DNA of 64,000 nt, taken from contig OY986971.1 of assembly GCA_963920575.1 (NCBI GenBank), positions 24,942,145 to 25,006,144 on the forward strand, read 5' to 3'. The position numbers were made by a program, and so were the translations under genes. Of the stretch, positions 34,122 through 45,545 are shown piece by piece. The notes below the pieces were generated by a model that worked only from the letters and a program-made list of their open reading frames with translations, searched no databases and had not been told where the DNA came from. Positions within the stretch are counted from its first letter, which is position 1; each line of letters begins with the position of its first letter. The stretch comes from Narthecium ossifragum (Eukaryota; Streptophyta; Magnoliopsida; Dioscoreales; Nartheciaceae).

Positions 34122-35423
34122 ATGGCACCTCAATCATTGAAGGAACTTGCTGCAGATTTTTATAAGCTTGAAAGATTTGATGGAACAAGTTTTAGAAAAT
34201 GGCAAAAGAAGATGCACTTCCTTCTCGCTGGACTAAAGGCCGCTTACGTGCTTGCAACTCCAAAACCTATGGAGTATGAACATGAAACTACCGCTAAAAA
34301 ACATGATAGAACGAAATGGGAGCAAGATGACTACATTTGTAAAGGGCATATTTGCAATGCTATGGTGGACTCTCTCTTCGATATCTATCAAAGCAAACCA
34401 ACGGCCAAAGATGTATGGGATGCTCTTGAATCTAAGTACCTTTTGGAGGACGCAACGAGTAAGAGGTTTCTTGCATCTAAATTTATGAATTACAAGATAG
34501 TTGATTCTAGGCCTGTCATAGAGCAATTCAATGAAATTTTGCACATCCTAGACCAATTCAATCAACATAATATGAAAATGGATGAAAATATTATTGTTTC
34601 ATCTATTATTGATAAGCTTCCTTCATCATGGAAAGAGCAAAGAAAACTTCTTAAACATAAGAAGGAGGAAATGCCCCTTGATCAACTGGGACAACATCTT
34701 CAGGTTGAAGAAGTATTAAGACTTAAGGAAAGTCTTAAGGAGCCTGGTCTCCAATCCTCAAAAGTGCTCGTGATGGAAGAAGATAAAGGCAAACATCCCT
34801 CTCATGCCAAGAAATCAAATCAAAAGAGGAAGAATTTTGGCCAAAATCAAGGTCAAAATAAGAAGTTCAAAGGTGCTTGTTATCATTGTGGCAAGCCAGG
34901 GCATTACAAGAGTGATTGTTGTTTTCTCAAAAAGAAACAACAAGAATCTGACTACAAGGCAAAGTTTGTTGCTATGATCTCGGAGATCAACATGCTTGAA
35001 GACTATGATTCATGGTGGATCAATTCCGGAGCAACAAGGCATGTATGCAAAGACAAGAGTCTTTTCAAGACTTATGAACCTGTTGAAGATGGTTGTATTC
35101 TCTACATGGGAAATTCATCTACTGTCGTAGTTAAAGGCAAAGGAATAGTTGAGTTAGAGTTTACTTCTGGCAAAATTCTTACTCTTACAGATGTTTATCA
35201 TGTACCTGATGTTAGGAAGAACCTTGTCTGTGGGGGTCTTCTTAATAAATTTAGGTTTAAATTAGTCTTTGAGTCGGATAAGTTTGTATTGACCAAAGGA
35301 GGTACATTTGTTGGGAAGGTTATACGTATGAGGGCATGTTTAAACTTAATATTAATAAAGTTGATGTTTCTAGTTATATGGTTGACTCCTTTTCTCTTTG
35401 TTATATTCGCTTGTGACATGTGA
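34122..35423 (+). pseudogene. Ty1-copia gag and protease region
   Basis: The first ~210 residues are copia Gag ([25 protein letters not shown]). The zinc knuckle [14 protein letters not shown] (CX2CX4HX4C) follows. The aspartic protease comes next, but its catalytic DSG reads NSG ([10 protein letters not shown]), so protease activity should be lost. Near 35,318 a one-base shift takes the frame out of register, and the normal frame carries TGA at 35,414 where the pre-integrase motif LWH needs tryptophan. The Gag part itself is still open. Confidence 0.9.
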
Positions 35424-36856
35424 ATACTAGAAAAATGCATGATATGATAGTCCTAGGTTTGATACCTAAGTTTGCTAATGATATGAATGAAAAATGTCAT
35501 ATTTGCATGAAAGCAAAAAAAACTAGAAAATCATTTCCTAAAATGACTAGAACTTCTTCTTTGTTACAACTTGTACATAGTGATGTATGTGAAATGCATA
35601 GTACTCCAACAAGAGGTGGAAAGAATTATTTTGTTACATTTATTGATGATTTTTCCAGATTTTGTTATGTTTACCTTATGCATGCTAAAGATGAAGTTCT
35701 TAGAAATTTTGAAGCTTATAAAATGGAAGTTCAAAATCAATGTGAAGCTAAGATTAAATGCTTAAGGTCGGACAGAGGAGGTGAATATCATTTTCCTCAA
35801 TATTGTGAAGATGTAGGCATTATACATGAGATATCTATTGCTTACACTCCACAACAAAATGGAGTAGCGGAGAGGAAAAATAGAACTCTAGTTGAAATGA
35901 TCAACTCTATGCTTGTAAATGCTGGGCTAAATAATAGTTTTTGGGGAGAAGCTCTTATGACAACATGTTACATATTAAATAGAGTACCCCTCAAGAATAC
36001 CAAAGTAACTCCATATGAATTATGGAAGAAAAGGAAACCCAACCTTAGTCATTTTAAGGTGTGGGGATGTCGAGGTATTGTCCGGTTACCTGAACCTAAA
36101 ATTAGAAAACTTGGACAAAAAGCTGTTGAATGCATTTTCTTGGGTTATGCTCAACATAGTAAGTGTTATAAGTTCTTAGTTATTGAACCCAATAGTTATG
36201 TTGATGTTAATACGGTAATTGAATCAAGAGATGCAGAATTTTATGAAAATAGGTTCAGTTCAATTCCATCTATTAATGATAAGATGGTGGAACCTATTAG
36301 AACTAAATATGAATATGGTGATCTAAGTGAGCCTCTTGAATTAAGGAGAAGCAAGAGACCAAGAAAGGAAAAGTCTTTAGGACCAGATTTTATAGTTTAC
36401 TTGGTGGAAGGATCAACAGATTCATGTTACAATCAATTAATGATTTTAGCAAGTATAGAATCTGATCCTTTAACATATGCAGAGGCTATGAAGTCTCAAG
36501 ATGCAGCCTTTTGGAAAGAGGCCATTAATGATGAAATGGATTCCATCATGGGAAATAATGTTTGGAAATTAGTAGACCTACCTCCTGGATCTAATCCAAT
36601 TGGGTGTAAGTGGATTTTCAAAAGGAAAAGGAAGGTTGATGGCACCATAGAAAAATTTAAAGCAAGGCTTGTTGCTAAAGGCTTCAAGCAAAAAGAATGT
36701 ATTGATTATTTTGATACCTATGCACCTGTTGCAAGAATTGCCACTATTAGAACCTTAATAGCTTTGACATCCATTTATAAATATGAAATTCATCAAATGG
36801 ATGTTAAGATGGCATTCTTGAATGGTGAGGTCGATGAAGAAATTTACATGGAATAG
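35420..36856 (+). pseudogene. Ty1-copia integrase and start of reverse transcriptase
   Basis: A pre-integrase segment with CHICMKAKKTR (zinc-binding HHCC end) is followed by the integrase core with its D,D,E set in HSDVCEM, RSDRGGEY and NGVAERKNRTL. The reverse transcriptase begins with FWKEAINDEMDSI and continues to MDVKMAFLNGEVDEEIYME. TAG at 36,854 replaces the glutamine codon expected before PEGF, a single C-to-T type change. The reading frame is otherwise well kept. Confidence 0.9.
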
Positions 36857-37594
36857 CCTGAAGGGTTTGTTATGCCCGGCCAAGAGCGTAAAGTTTGTAA
36901 ATTAATTAAGTCTCTTTATGGCCTAAAACAAGCCCCAAAGCAATGGCATGAAAAATTTGACCAGGCCATTCTTGCTAATGGATTCAAAATGCATGAATAT
37001 GATAAATGTGTTTATAGCAAATTTCATGGAAATAAAGGTATCATTATATGTCTATATGTTGATGACATGTTAATTTTTGAAACTGATAATGAAAGCATCC
37101 AAAATATAAAGAAATTTTTGTCATCAAACTTTAACATGAAGGACTTGGGTATTGCTGATGTAATTCTTGGAATTAAAATCATCAAAAATAATGAGGGTAT
37201 AATACTTACCCAATCTCATTATATTGAGAAGATTTTGAAAAGGTTTAATCATTTTGATTGTAAACCTGTAAATACCCCTTTTGACTCTAATATGAAACTT
37301 TATCCGAACACGGGTAGAGCTGTGGACCAATTAGAATATGCTAGAGTAATTGGTTGTTTAATGTATACTATGACATGCACTAGACCTGACATTGCTTTTG
37401 CGGTTGGAATGTTGAGTCGGTACACTAGTAATCCTAGTAATATTCATTGGAATGCAGTATACAGAATATTAAAATATTTGAAGAAAACCATTGATTTTGG
37501 TATTTGCTACAATGGTTATCCAACAGTGTTGGAGGGTTTCATAGATGCTAGTTGGATCACTGAAAGTGATGATTATAAATCTACAAGTGGATGA
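36857..37594 (+). pseudogene. Ty1-copia reverse transcriptase, catalytic part, and RNase H start
   Basis: It continues in the same frame after the TAG. SLYGLKQAPKQWH, LYVDDMLIF (the intact YVDD catalytic box) and TCTRPDIAFAVG are classic copia motifs. RNase H begins at DASWITESDDYKSTSG, where a one-base loss at about 37,590 creates TGA. Confidence 0.9.
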
Positions 37595-38016
37595 TATTCA
37601 CTTTTGGTGGAGGAGCTATTTCATGGGGATCTAAAAAGCAAACATGTATAACATATTCTACCATGGCGGCAGAATTTATAGCATTGGCATCATGTGGTAA
37701 AGAGGCAGAATGGTTGAGGAATTTATTATTAGAAATTCCTATTTGGCCTAAACCAATGCCTCCTATATCTATACATTGTGACAGTCAAGCAACATTGTCA
37801 CGGGCTTATAATAATGCCTATAATGGAAAATCTAGGCATATTGGGCTAAGACATAGTTATGTTAGAAATTTACTCATTGATGGAGTAATTACTATTGATT
37901 TTGTGAGGTCTTGTCAAAACTTGGCAGATCCATTAACAAAAGGACTTGCGAGGGATTTGATTTGGAAAACATCAAAAGGGATGGGGCTAAAGCCAATAAT
38001 GAATGATCACCTGTAA
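37591..38016 (+). pseudogene. Ty1-copia RNase H end
   Basis: A shifted frame carries on the RNase H domain: ISWGSKKQTCITYSTMAAEF, then CDSQATL and the KSRHIGLRHSYVRN and NLADPLTKGL blocks that close copia Pol. It ends with a normal stop after NDHL. Together the element has one protease active-site change, two frameshifts and two nonsense codons, a modest load suggesting middle age. Confidence 0.9.
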
Positions 38017-38571
38017 TGGAAACTCAACTCAACACTTGTAATTAACAAGTCTTGAGTTCAATGAGTCAAAGTACATTATATGTAGTGATCGGAAGCACTA
38101 TAAATATATATATCAAAATTAATTTATCATCCCAAAGTTGAAGTGCTTGGTACTGGAATGAATATTGTGGAGGTTGTGCAATTTGCACTTAATAGGCTTA
38201 TAACATGTTTGTTGAAGTATGTTAATTGCAGGACACTTCCAATAAGCTTAGCTATATGAGTGTCGAAGGTGGCGCCGCCTTCTATGAGACTTAGGGGGGT
38301 GGTGGAAACCAGTGGCTTTGGGGTTTTTCAGAAAAGAAAGCGGGCTAGGGGTTACATACAACTCTCTTAGTAGGCCCCTGCCATGGAGAATCCATAGGCC
38401 TCTCTTGGTAGGCCCACGACAGCCCCAGCCCCAACTTTTCTTTTATACATTCTCTCCCTGTTATATATTTGTAAATGTTTTATAATGTTTGTATATAAAT
38501 GTATTATATATCTGTGTGTGTATAAATCTATTGTCACATTATATATTTGTATATAAATGTCACAAAAAAAC
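38017..38571. other. Sequence after copia pol; 3' LTR not found
   Basis: The stretch has a TTGTGGAGGTTGTGC segment where a purine tract might be expected. I cannot align it with 33,530-34,121, so the 3' LTR is deleted, diverged or lies elsewhere. Confidence 0.4.
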
Positions 38572-38609
38572 ATATATATATATATATATATAAACAGAGA
38601 GAGAGAGAT
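38572..38609. repeat. (TA)n and (GA)n microsatellites
   Basis: TA repeats (38,572-38,592) are followed by GA repeats. A loose repeat of CCTAAGTTAG..TTTATATATA words continues to 38,820. Confidence 0.85.
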
Positions 38610-38829
38610 AGAATATTGTATGTATATTGGCTATATATATATTCTATAAATTAGAAGAATTAACCTTATAAGGAGTAAAAACGGTTACAACCGTTTCCCT
38701 TATTAAGGTTGTTTACATGTATATACTCCTAAGTTAGCTTTATATATATCCCCTAAGTTAGATTTACATATACATATTCCCTAATTTAGCTTTATACTAA
38801 GTTAGGTTTGCATGTATATTTCCAACAGT

Positions 38830-39460
38830 TCTGGGCAGCGATTTAGCAGTTGGTTACCGACGGTTTTTGGGAGAGAGGGGGTGGGGGTGGTTACGGGAGA
38901 CATTAAAAATATGAGAGAGAGAGTAGTGTGGGTTGGGACAGCGTTCACGGAGGAGAGATGAAGAAGGCGGAAGCGACGAGCCGGCGGAAGCGACGAGCCG
39001 TCGTTTACGGAGGACTCCAGTCTCGCGACGTTCAAGAGGTGAGGAGTCCAGTCTCGCGGCGCTGGAGGGTACGGGGGCTAGCGGCTTCTTCCGAGGCTTT
39101 GCCCGCGACTGGCACCGAGGAGAAGAGAAAGAGGTTGGAGCCGGCGTTGAAGGACGGAGGCGCGGAGTCAAGTCTCACGAGCCGGCGTTCACGGAGGAGT
39201 GGAGTGCAGTCTCGCGGCATCGTCGGCGGTGGAGGGAGGTTGGGTGGCCTGTGGCGGAGCTCGATGGCGAAGAGCAGCCGTGGCGTCCGGGCGTCGGGGT
39301 TCCGACGGGTGACGATATCGAAAGAGGAGACGCCATGGAAGAGAGACCCCAAGATGGGTTCCAGGCGGCCGGGGTCAGTGATGAAAGAGAGAGGTGGGGT
39401 GGGTGAGGGTGAAGCTCTAAGAGGGGGGGGGGGGTTATCTTAGGCTTTAAACAATGATCG
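38830..39460. other. GC-rich island without a recognised gene
   Basis: Long overlapping frames exist on both strands (up to 171 codons), all Arg/Ser/Gly-rich. They arise from repeats of CGGAGGA, GACGAGCCG and CAGTCTCGCGG. No domain, start context or splice pattern favours any one. A 12-base G run lies near 39,423-39,434. It may be an unrecognised element or a decayed first exon. Confidence 0.4.
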
Positions 39461-40142
39461 ATGAAGAAAAAACCTAGATAGGAGGAGTCTAATAACCTTG
39501 TATGCTTGTAAATGATATGAATAGATAATTAAGCAATTAAATAGAAGGATAGAGGAGAGTTAGAGAGATTGCACCAGAATTTTTATAGTGGTTCGGCCAA
39601 CTATGCCTACGTCCACTTCTCTCAAGGCACTCCTTGAGGTTTCACTACTTGCAAGACCTCTTACAAGCTTCCCACCAAGCTTACAGGTGATTGACAACCT
39701 ATCCACCAAGCTTACGGGTGCTTGGTAACTTTACAATCTCTCCAATCTCACTATTAGATCTCTCTCACAAAGTCTACTTCACACTTGAAGTAGTTTTACA
39801 AAGGTTTAGCTCACAAATAAAGAAAATAAAACTTGCTAGAATATTATCACAATAATCCCTTAGCTCCCCCTAAGTCCTTGGCAAGTTTGCTGGACTTTCT
39901 CTTTTATAGTTGAGCTTCCAACCCTTCCAAATAGCCTCCCAACGACTATTTCTTTCTCCTGCAACGGCTCTTTAACGGCTCTTTTCTGGGCTCACGGTCG
40001 ACCGTCGCATCCTCCGTCACGCCTCACGGTCGACCTTCGCATCATCCGCCAGGCTTTCCTTGAGCCACGGTCAATCCACCTATCAACCGTCACGCCTCAC
40101 GGTCGACCGTCCCATCGACCGTGACATCGTCCGTCAGGCTGT
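39461..40142 (-). mobile_element. SIRE-type copia 3' LTR, first piece (antisense)
   Basis: Read on the minus strand this matches the copy at 63.2-64 kb: the GAACCACTATAAA-type block, the CCTTGAGAGAAGTGGACGTAG block, and the palindromic ACGGTCGACCGT words (39,990-40,140). It continues at 53,460 after a 13-kb insertion: the CCGTCAGG/CTCTGT junction matches the unbroken order at 63,870. The outer (left) end is truncated near 39,461. Confidence 0.65.
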
Positions 40143-40401
40143 CGCGATCCAACTGCCCATCTCGATCCTCTCCGATCGAGCTCCGATCTTCCGATCGAGA
40201 ACGCCTATGAGAATCTAATCAAACACAAATTTCAATCAGAGGCCGTGTGTGTACATCGCGGGTGTGGAACCAACCGTCAAGGCGCAATTTATCAAATTGC
40301 CCTTGGGGTCTTCGCGATCAACCCGATCGCGGAACAAGGCCAAACGGGCTAGACCCTCGACCTAACGCGGTCGGACCGGGTTGGAGGAGCTGGTCCTCAC
40401 A
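40143..40401 (-). mobile_element. Truncated gypsy LTR (family X), antisense
   Basis: Minus-strand reading starts TGTGAGGACCAGC at 40,401 and keeps only the first ~260 bases of an LTR similar to families A, B and D (the AAGGGCAATTTG..AAATTGCGCC block). The rest is lost at the junction with the SIRE LTR. Confidence 0.65.
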
Positions 40402-40840
40402 ACCTATCACCCTTAAAGGAATTTCGTCCCGAAATTCGACAAGGGTAGGGTCGGAAATGAGAAAGCAAAAGCAACCACACCTGCACAAGACAAAAAGGTC
40501 AGCAAGCTCACTACCTGAGCGACCACACAAACAAAGGGCACCAACGCCCACAACAACTACAAAACATAGGAGACATGCCTGGGGGTGAGAACCACTTGGG
40601 ACACTGTGCACACGCGCCCCCAGCGCTCCCAAGTCACACTCCACAACACCTATGCACCTCTAGAGGACTGACACGAACGAAACTGTCTTGTCTCTTGAGA
40701 CTGGTCTCTCCTGTCAAGAATCTGAACTGACTGTTCTCTTGTGCAATGTATCTGGTCCGAGCTCAATCATCACCTCTGATGATTCTGGACGAAACTGAAT
40801 GACGTCTCCTTGGCACCTCCGCTGCCAAACTAACTGGACC
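40402..40840 (-). mobile_element. 3' interior of gypsy element X with purine tract
   Basis: Next to the LTR the minus strand reads GGGACGAAATTCC, then TTTAAGGGTGATAGG, the usual end of gypsy chromovirus interiors. A degenerate frame (about 40,840-40,318) with stops follows; I cannot place it within Pol. GGACC at 40,836-40,840 is the left target duplication of solo LTR B. Confidence 0.55.
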
Positions 40841-43800
40841 TGTGATAAGACTTGAAAAGTGTCGTAGTCTTAACAAGTCTGCTCAAAATTACAAATTTAT
40901 AATTAAACTACTAACTAACTACTTTAAGGGTAGATAGCAGTGAATCCGAGTCGAATCCACAGGGAATGAGTAGGAAGATAATTAAACTACTAAACTCAAT
41001 CTAAGTTTTCCTACCGATAAGTTGATAAAAGATTTAGGATTGAAATTAAATTAAGTTTATACTAAATGATTAATAAATACGAGAAAAGATACCATGGAGT
41101 TCTTAATCAGTAACGAAGGTTCTACCAAGTCTTCCTAAGATCAGGGCATGCAAACACGATGAATGGCTTTCTAATAGTTGATAAGTGAATGGCTAATTCT
41201 CCTTATCACTCAACAAGTTCTGTTTAGGATTCCTTGTTGGCAAAAACAATTATCTAATTATCAGTGACCGAATGATTAGTTACGTTCACTGCTAATGAAC
41301 CCTCTTATTAGGATGAGTTCATCGCAAGGAGTAGTGTTGATATGGATTTAGGTGTAAGATCAAGATGGGTTTAGCATCTTGATGGCCAAATCTACAAAAG
41401 TAGGATGCATGAAGGATTAGGGATGGAACGTAGTGGGACTAGCACTATACAATCCCTAACCACGAAGAAGATTTCATCCGAGATACCATGGGACTAGCAT
41501 GGTCCTCTTATTTGGATGAATCCAATCCAAGCCCTAGCATACACAAGCTCCGGAATCAAGTGCAAACAAGAACAATCCAAACATCTAGCAATAAATCGAC
41601 ACCAAGGTATAAAAGAAAATAAAAATCAATCCATATAAGCCAAACAATCATGTATACAAGCCCTAGATCTCATAAATCCATAATAGAAATCTTAGTTACA
41701 TCATAAGAATCCCATGGTAAAAAGTTAGCTACTCATCTTTAGGGTTTGATCCATAGATGAAGGTTGATGAAGCTCTTCCGCCATGGATTTCCTCCCAAAG
41801 ATCTATAAATAAAAGTTAAAAAGAAGAAAGAAATTGTTCTCCCTCTCCAAGAGAGAAGAAAGACCCTCAAAAACCCTAAAAGATGCCTATTTATAGCCTA
41901 GGTATCCACCTTAACTCGGATTAGATCTTGGCCCTTGATTTTGCTTGATAAATATCAAGGAAACGGTCATTTTCGAGTCCGATCGATCGAACTATGAGTG
42001 TCCGATCGATCGGGTGAATAAAAATCGTCAATTTCTCACTTTTCCCGAGTCCGATCGATCGAACTCTGGGTGTCCGATCGATCGGACTCCGTAGGAGGGA
42101 TAGCTGGATCGATCGGTAGGTGAATAGCTGAAAAAATATACTTCTGTGAGGTTTCTGCATAGTCCGATCGATCGGACCCTTCAGCGTATTTACTGCTTGC
42201 CATCCAGACTGCGCCATCAGTACTAAAATTGCCGTAACTTCCTCTAGGAAACTCGAAATCATGAACCGTAAAATTCTCCAGAAACTAGACTTCAAGAGCT
42301 TTCCAACCATATATGGCACACCATCTGGTTCTTCTGGAGCAGGTACAGGTTAATTTTTAAAGCCAATCCATTTTCATTCCTTTGCTCCTAGCATGTCTTT
42401 ATTTGTCCGTTTTAGCACCAAACATGATCTAATCGTCATTGAAGGCTCTTATACCTGAAATACATCATAGACTATCAAAATAGCATTGCTCGGAGACTAA
42501 CGAGACCTAGTTGAAAGGGTGATTTGTGCACTTTTCAAGTCTTATCAACCTGTCACACCCCGACCCAGAAAACCCATCCAGGACGGGGCGTGAGGGTTCC
42601 TATCACTATACATCTTCAAATCGGCGCGATACAAAGCGGAAAAGACGGATAAATTAAACAATTGCATTCCAGAGGCGAACAGATTCAGTTATAATATATC
42701 ATCAAGTTGTACAGTTCAGATTTAATACAAAAGCTCCCAAGAGACAGATTTATACAAAAATCCCAAAGGTTCTCAAAATGTTTATAACGTCACATATATA
42801 TATAAAAAATGTACAACGGATCATCCTCCAGCAACCTAAAGCGCCTCTGGATGTACTCGCGCCGCCCAAGGCCGATCCTGCCGGCTCCACTGACGAAGAA
42901 CTGCCGCCTGTATTTGCAAACGCAGCCCGGGTAGGAGTGAGTGATAAGCTCAGTAGGGTTCTACTCTACGGCACACTGAAGGGAGGAAAACAACAACAGT
43001 GTTGTCTCCCAGCTTAAGTCTAACGGATGCCACGGGTCCCATAACCCAGTTGATGTCCCAAGGGCTCCTGTCATGAAACCTCTCTCCTGAACATGTCACC
43101 AGGAGGCCAAGGAACAGTAACATGCAGAATCACCCTTACCCAAGCTGGAATACCAAGCCTTGGGGAACCACGTCGGGAATGTATCAACACCCATCCTTAG
43201 CACTTGGCTTTGGAAGACAACACGACCTCTAAACCTCAAATACTGATTCAAGTCAACTATCGCAATCCTCAATCACAAGAGATTCAAATGATACAAGATC
43301 ACACCCTACTCCTGACTACCCATCCACGGCCCTAAGGCTAGATCCGAGCTACCCGAGACCCTCGGATCGGCGACCCAAACCATCTCCCACCTAACCTCAA
43401 ATGCCTCTAATGCACACAATGCATGGGCCTAGGCAAACATCTATCCTAGATGTCTCTATATGCCACATCATCAGTTACAAGTCCAACAGATATACAATAG
43501 CCCTCGACACTCGCCGGCAAGAGGCTAAGGTTCCACAATTTCTCATTAACTAGCACTCATAGCTAGTTAATGGCTAAGCAATCAATTAAGCATCTAACTA
43601 CAATCGTACATGTATTTAAATGCAAACAAGCCGTAACTTCACCCAAAAAGGGGGTTACCCGAATCAATACTCAAACCTGATGAAAATCCTTTGAAAACTT
43701 CATGAAATCCACCTACATACTCCCCAACATATTTAGATACTAATCACCCATCAAAACCATCCAAGAAATACCAGAAAACCAAGTTCAAAGGGTCACGGAC

Positions 43801-44973
43801 GATGTCACGGTCGATCCGGAGATCGATCGTGAGACCACGGACGATGTCACGGTCGATCCGGCGATCGACCGTGAGACACATACGAAGAAAACCAAGGGCG
43901 ACGGTCGATCCACCCATCGACCCTGAGAAGCCCAAAACCGAACAGCGCCTGACGGTCGATGCGACGGTCGATCCAACGGTCGACCGTCAGGTAAAAGGCA
44001 AAAAGAAAAGATCCCACGGTCGATCCATGCATCGACCCTGGGAAGCCAAAATCGCGACAGAGCCCGACGGTCGATCCGACGGTCGACCGCCAGGCCCAGA
44101 AAGCGTAAAACAACACTCGACGGTCGATGCACCGATCGACCGTCGAGTCCTTGGCACAGTTCATCAGAACAGTGCCGAAAATCCATTTCCTTGAATTTCA
44201 AGGATCAAATCAAGTTGGAATAAGATGAAATTTTGCGAGCAATCGTATTTAGGAATGAGGAAGCTAATGGAATGAAGAAATCCAGCTTTTGACGGTTAAA
44301 TCTCCTATCTAGGTCCAAATGGACAAAAACTGACAAAACGGCGATAATACGGAAACCAACCGTTAGAATACGGAAAATGCGAGGTAGGAATACTTCAAAT
44401 CCTTCGTACTACATGCACAAAGAGTTACATAGCATTCTAACATGTATTCCTACAACGAAAGCACATAAAACCTATCCTAGGAGAACCCGATCCAAGGATC
44501 GAGATAGAAACACCTACTTGAGCAAGTAGGATAGCCCCTCCACGCGCCCCACCAGCCGAGCCGCCAAGATCCGAGCTCCGAAGACCAAGTCTCCAAACCC
44601 TAGCTCAGCCGAAGGAGAGAGAGAGAGAGAGGAGAAAATGACAGGAGAAGAAGAGAAGGAAAGAGAAGAAAGAGACAGGCCGTATATAGAAATTCCAAAT
44701 CTATCTCAGCCGTCCGATTCGATCTTTCCCGATCGAGCTCCGATCCTCCGATCGGATGCACCCTAGGGGTTCTAATCAAACACATACATCAATCAAAGTC
44801 TGTGTGTGGAACGCGGGTGTGAAACCGACCACCAAGGAGCATATTTACCAAAATGCCCCCGGGGTCCAAACATCCACACGATCGCCCGATCGTGCCCGAC
44901 GCGGAACCAAACCAACAGGAAACCGGCTCTCGACCCACGTGGTCGAGTCAGGTCTGAGGGACGGGCCCTCACA
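40841..44973 (-). mobile_element. Solo LTR of gypsy family B, split by another solo LTR
   Basis: GGACC flanks both ends (40,836-40,840 and 44,974-44,978). The LTR begins TG at 40,841, is interrupted after two bases by the element at 40,843, resumes TCACACCCCGACC, and ends GGGCCCTCACA. Net length is about 2,423 bp. It carries a run of hairpin-forming palindromes (43,807-44,152) and a GA microsatellite near 44,617. No internal gypsy sequence remains. Confidence 0.85.
40843..42547 (-). mobile_element. Solo LTR with 19-bp inverted ends (TGATAAG family)
   Basis: ACCTG flanks both ends (40,838-40,842 and 42,548-42,552). The left end TGATAAGACTTGAAAAGTG and the right end are perfect inverted repeats of 19 bases, much longer than the usual few bases of LTRs. 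On the minus strand it resembles the LTR at 59,476 at both ends (GATTTGTGCACTTTTC side; the wheat-like CTGTGGATTCGACTCGG side). It contains GATCGATC pairs 23 bp apart (41,981/42,004 and 42,053/42,076). Confidence 0.85.
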
Positions 44974-44978
44974 GGACC

Positions 44979-45545
44979 TTTGTGTCATGTCATCCGAAAG
45001 GGCACTCTGTCGCCAACTGCGAACTCCAATGGCTGTCACCTCTGATCTATGCAAACCCTCTGTCACCCCGACTTGATCCATGCTGATCCTCCGGGGATCG
45101 GGTGACGATATCTGGATCGATGTCTAACGTCTCTGCAAAGTCTGCCCAACAAGCCGGAGAACAACATGGGAAGTCATCATAGGCCTCAAATGGGGTAACG
45201 TCGATGCTGAGCTGTCAACTGCTGAAGTAGGCAAACTCCACCATTGAACGTGATCTTGCCATCTGACATCTGCATCAATGATACGTGCTCTAAGCACGTC
45301 ACCAGGGATCTGAATGGTCCTCTCTGACCGTCTGTCTATCTGTGCCGCGAGATCCTGTGCTAACAGCTAACAAAAAATGGCCATGGGCTCCTGAGAGTTG
45401 TACTAGAGTCTGTCTGTGAATCTGGAATTTCGATCTAAAATGATGGAAGTTGAACTATCATGCAATCTGATCACCTCTCTGAGGACTGTATGATGATATC
45501 TGAAATGGTGGGTGATGTCTCCACAGCCTCTGTCGAACAATCGGA
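44979..45545 (-). pseudogene. Gypsy integrase fragment of element X
   Basis: Minus-strand frames with stops and shifts contain degenerate versions of the chromovirus integrase: SIILDRNSRF, RRSERTIQI (normally QSERTIQ), LVEFAY, TPFEAY and SPACWA blocks in order, then a TAIGVRSWRQ-like piece of the segment after the core. It is the same element as 40,402-40,840, cut by solo LTR B. Many CpG-type changes indicate age. Confidence 0.7.

Noticed and set aside
38928..39443. Overlapping 100-171-codon frames on both strands in the GC-rich island
   Set aside because: All are Arg/Ser/Gly-rich with internal repeats. No known domain, and no frame is favoured by codon pattern or splice sites.
43785..44201. 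Frames of 105-138 codons on both strands in LTR B
   Set aside because: They follow the hairpin array; Asp-Arg/Val-Asp-Arg repeats reflect ACGGTCGAT words, not a protein.
45475..45486. CTCTC|TGAGGAC as the left end of the sense LTR, paired with CTCTG after 53,459
   Set aside because: Minus-strand integrase motifs (SIILDRNSRF, SERTIQI) run through this point, so it is interior of element X. The duplication match is only 4 of 5.
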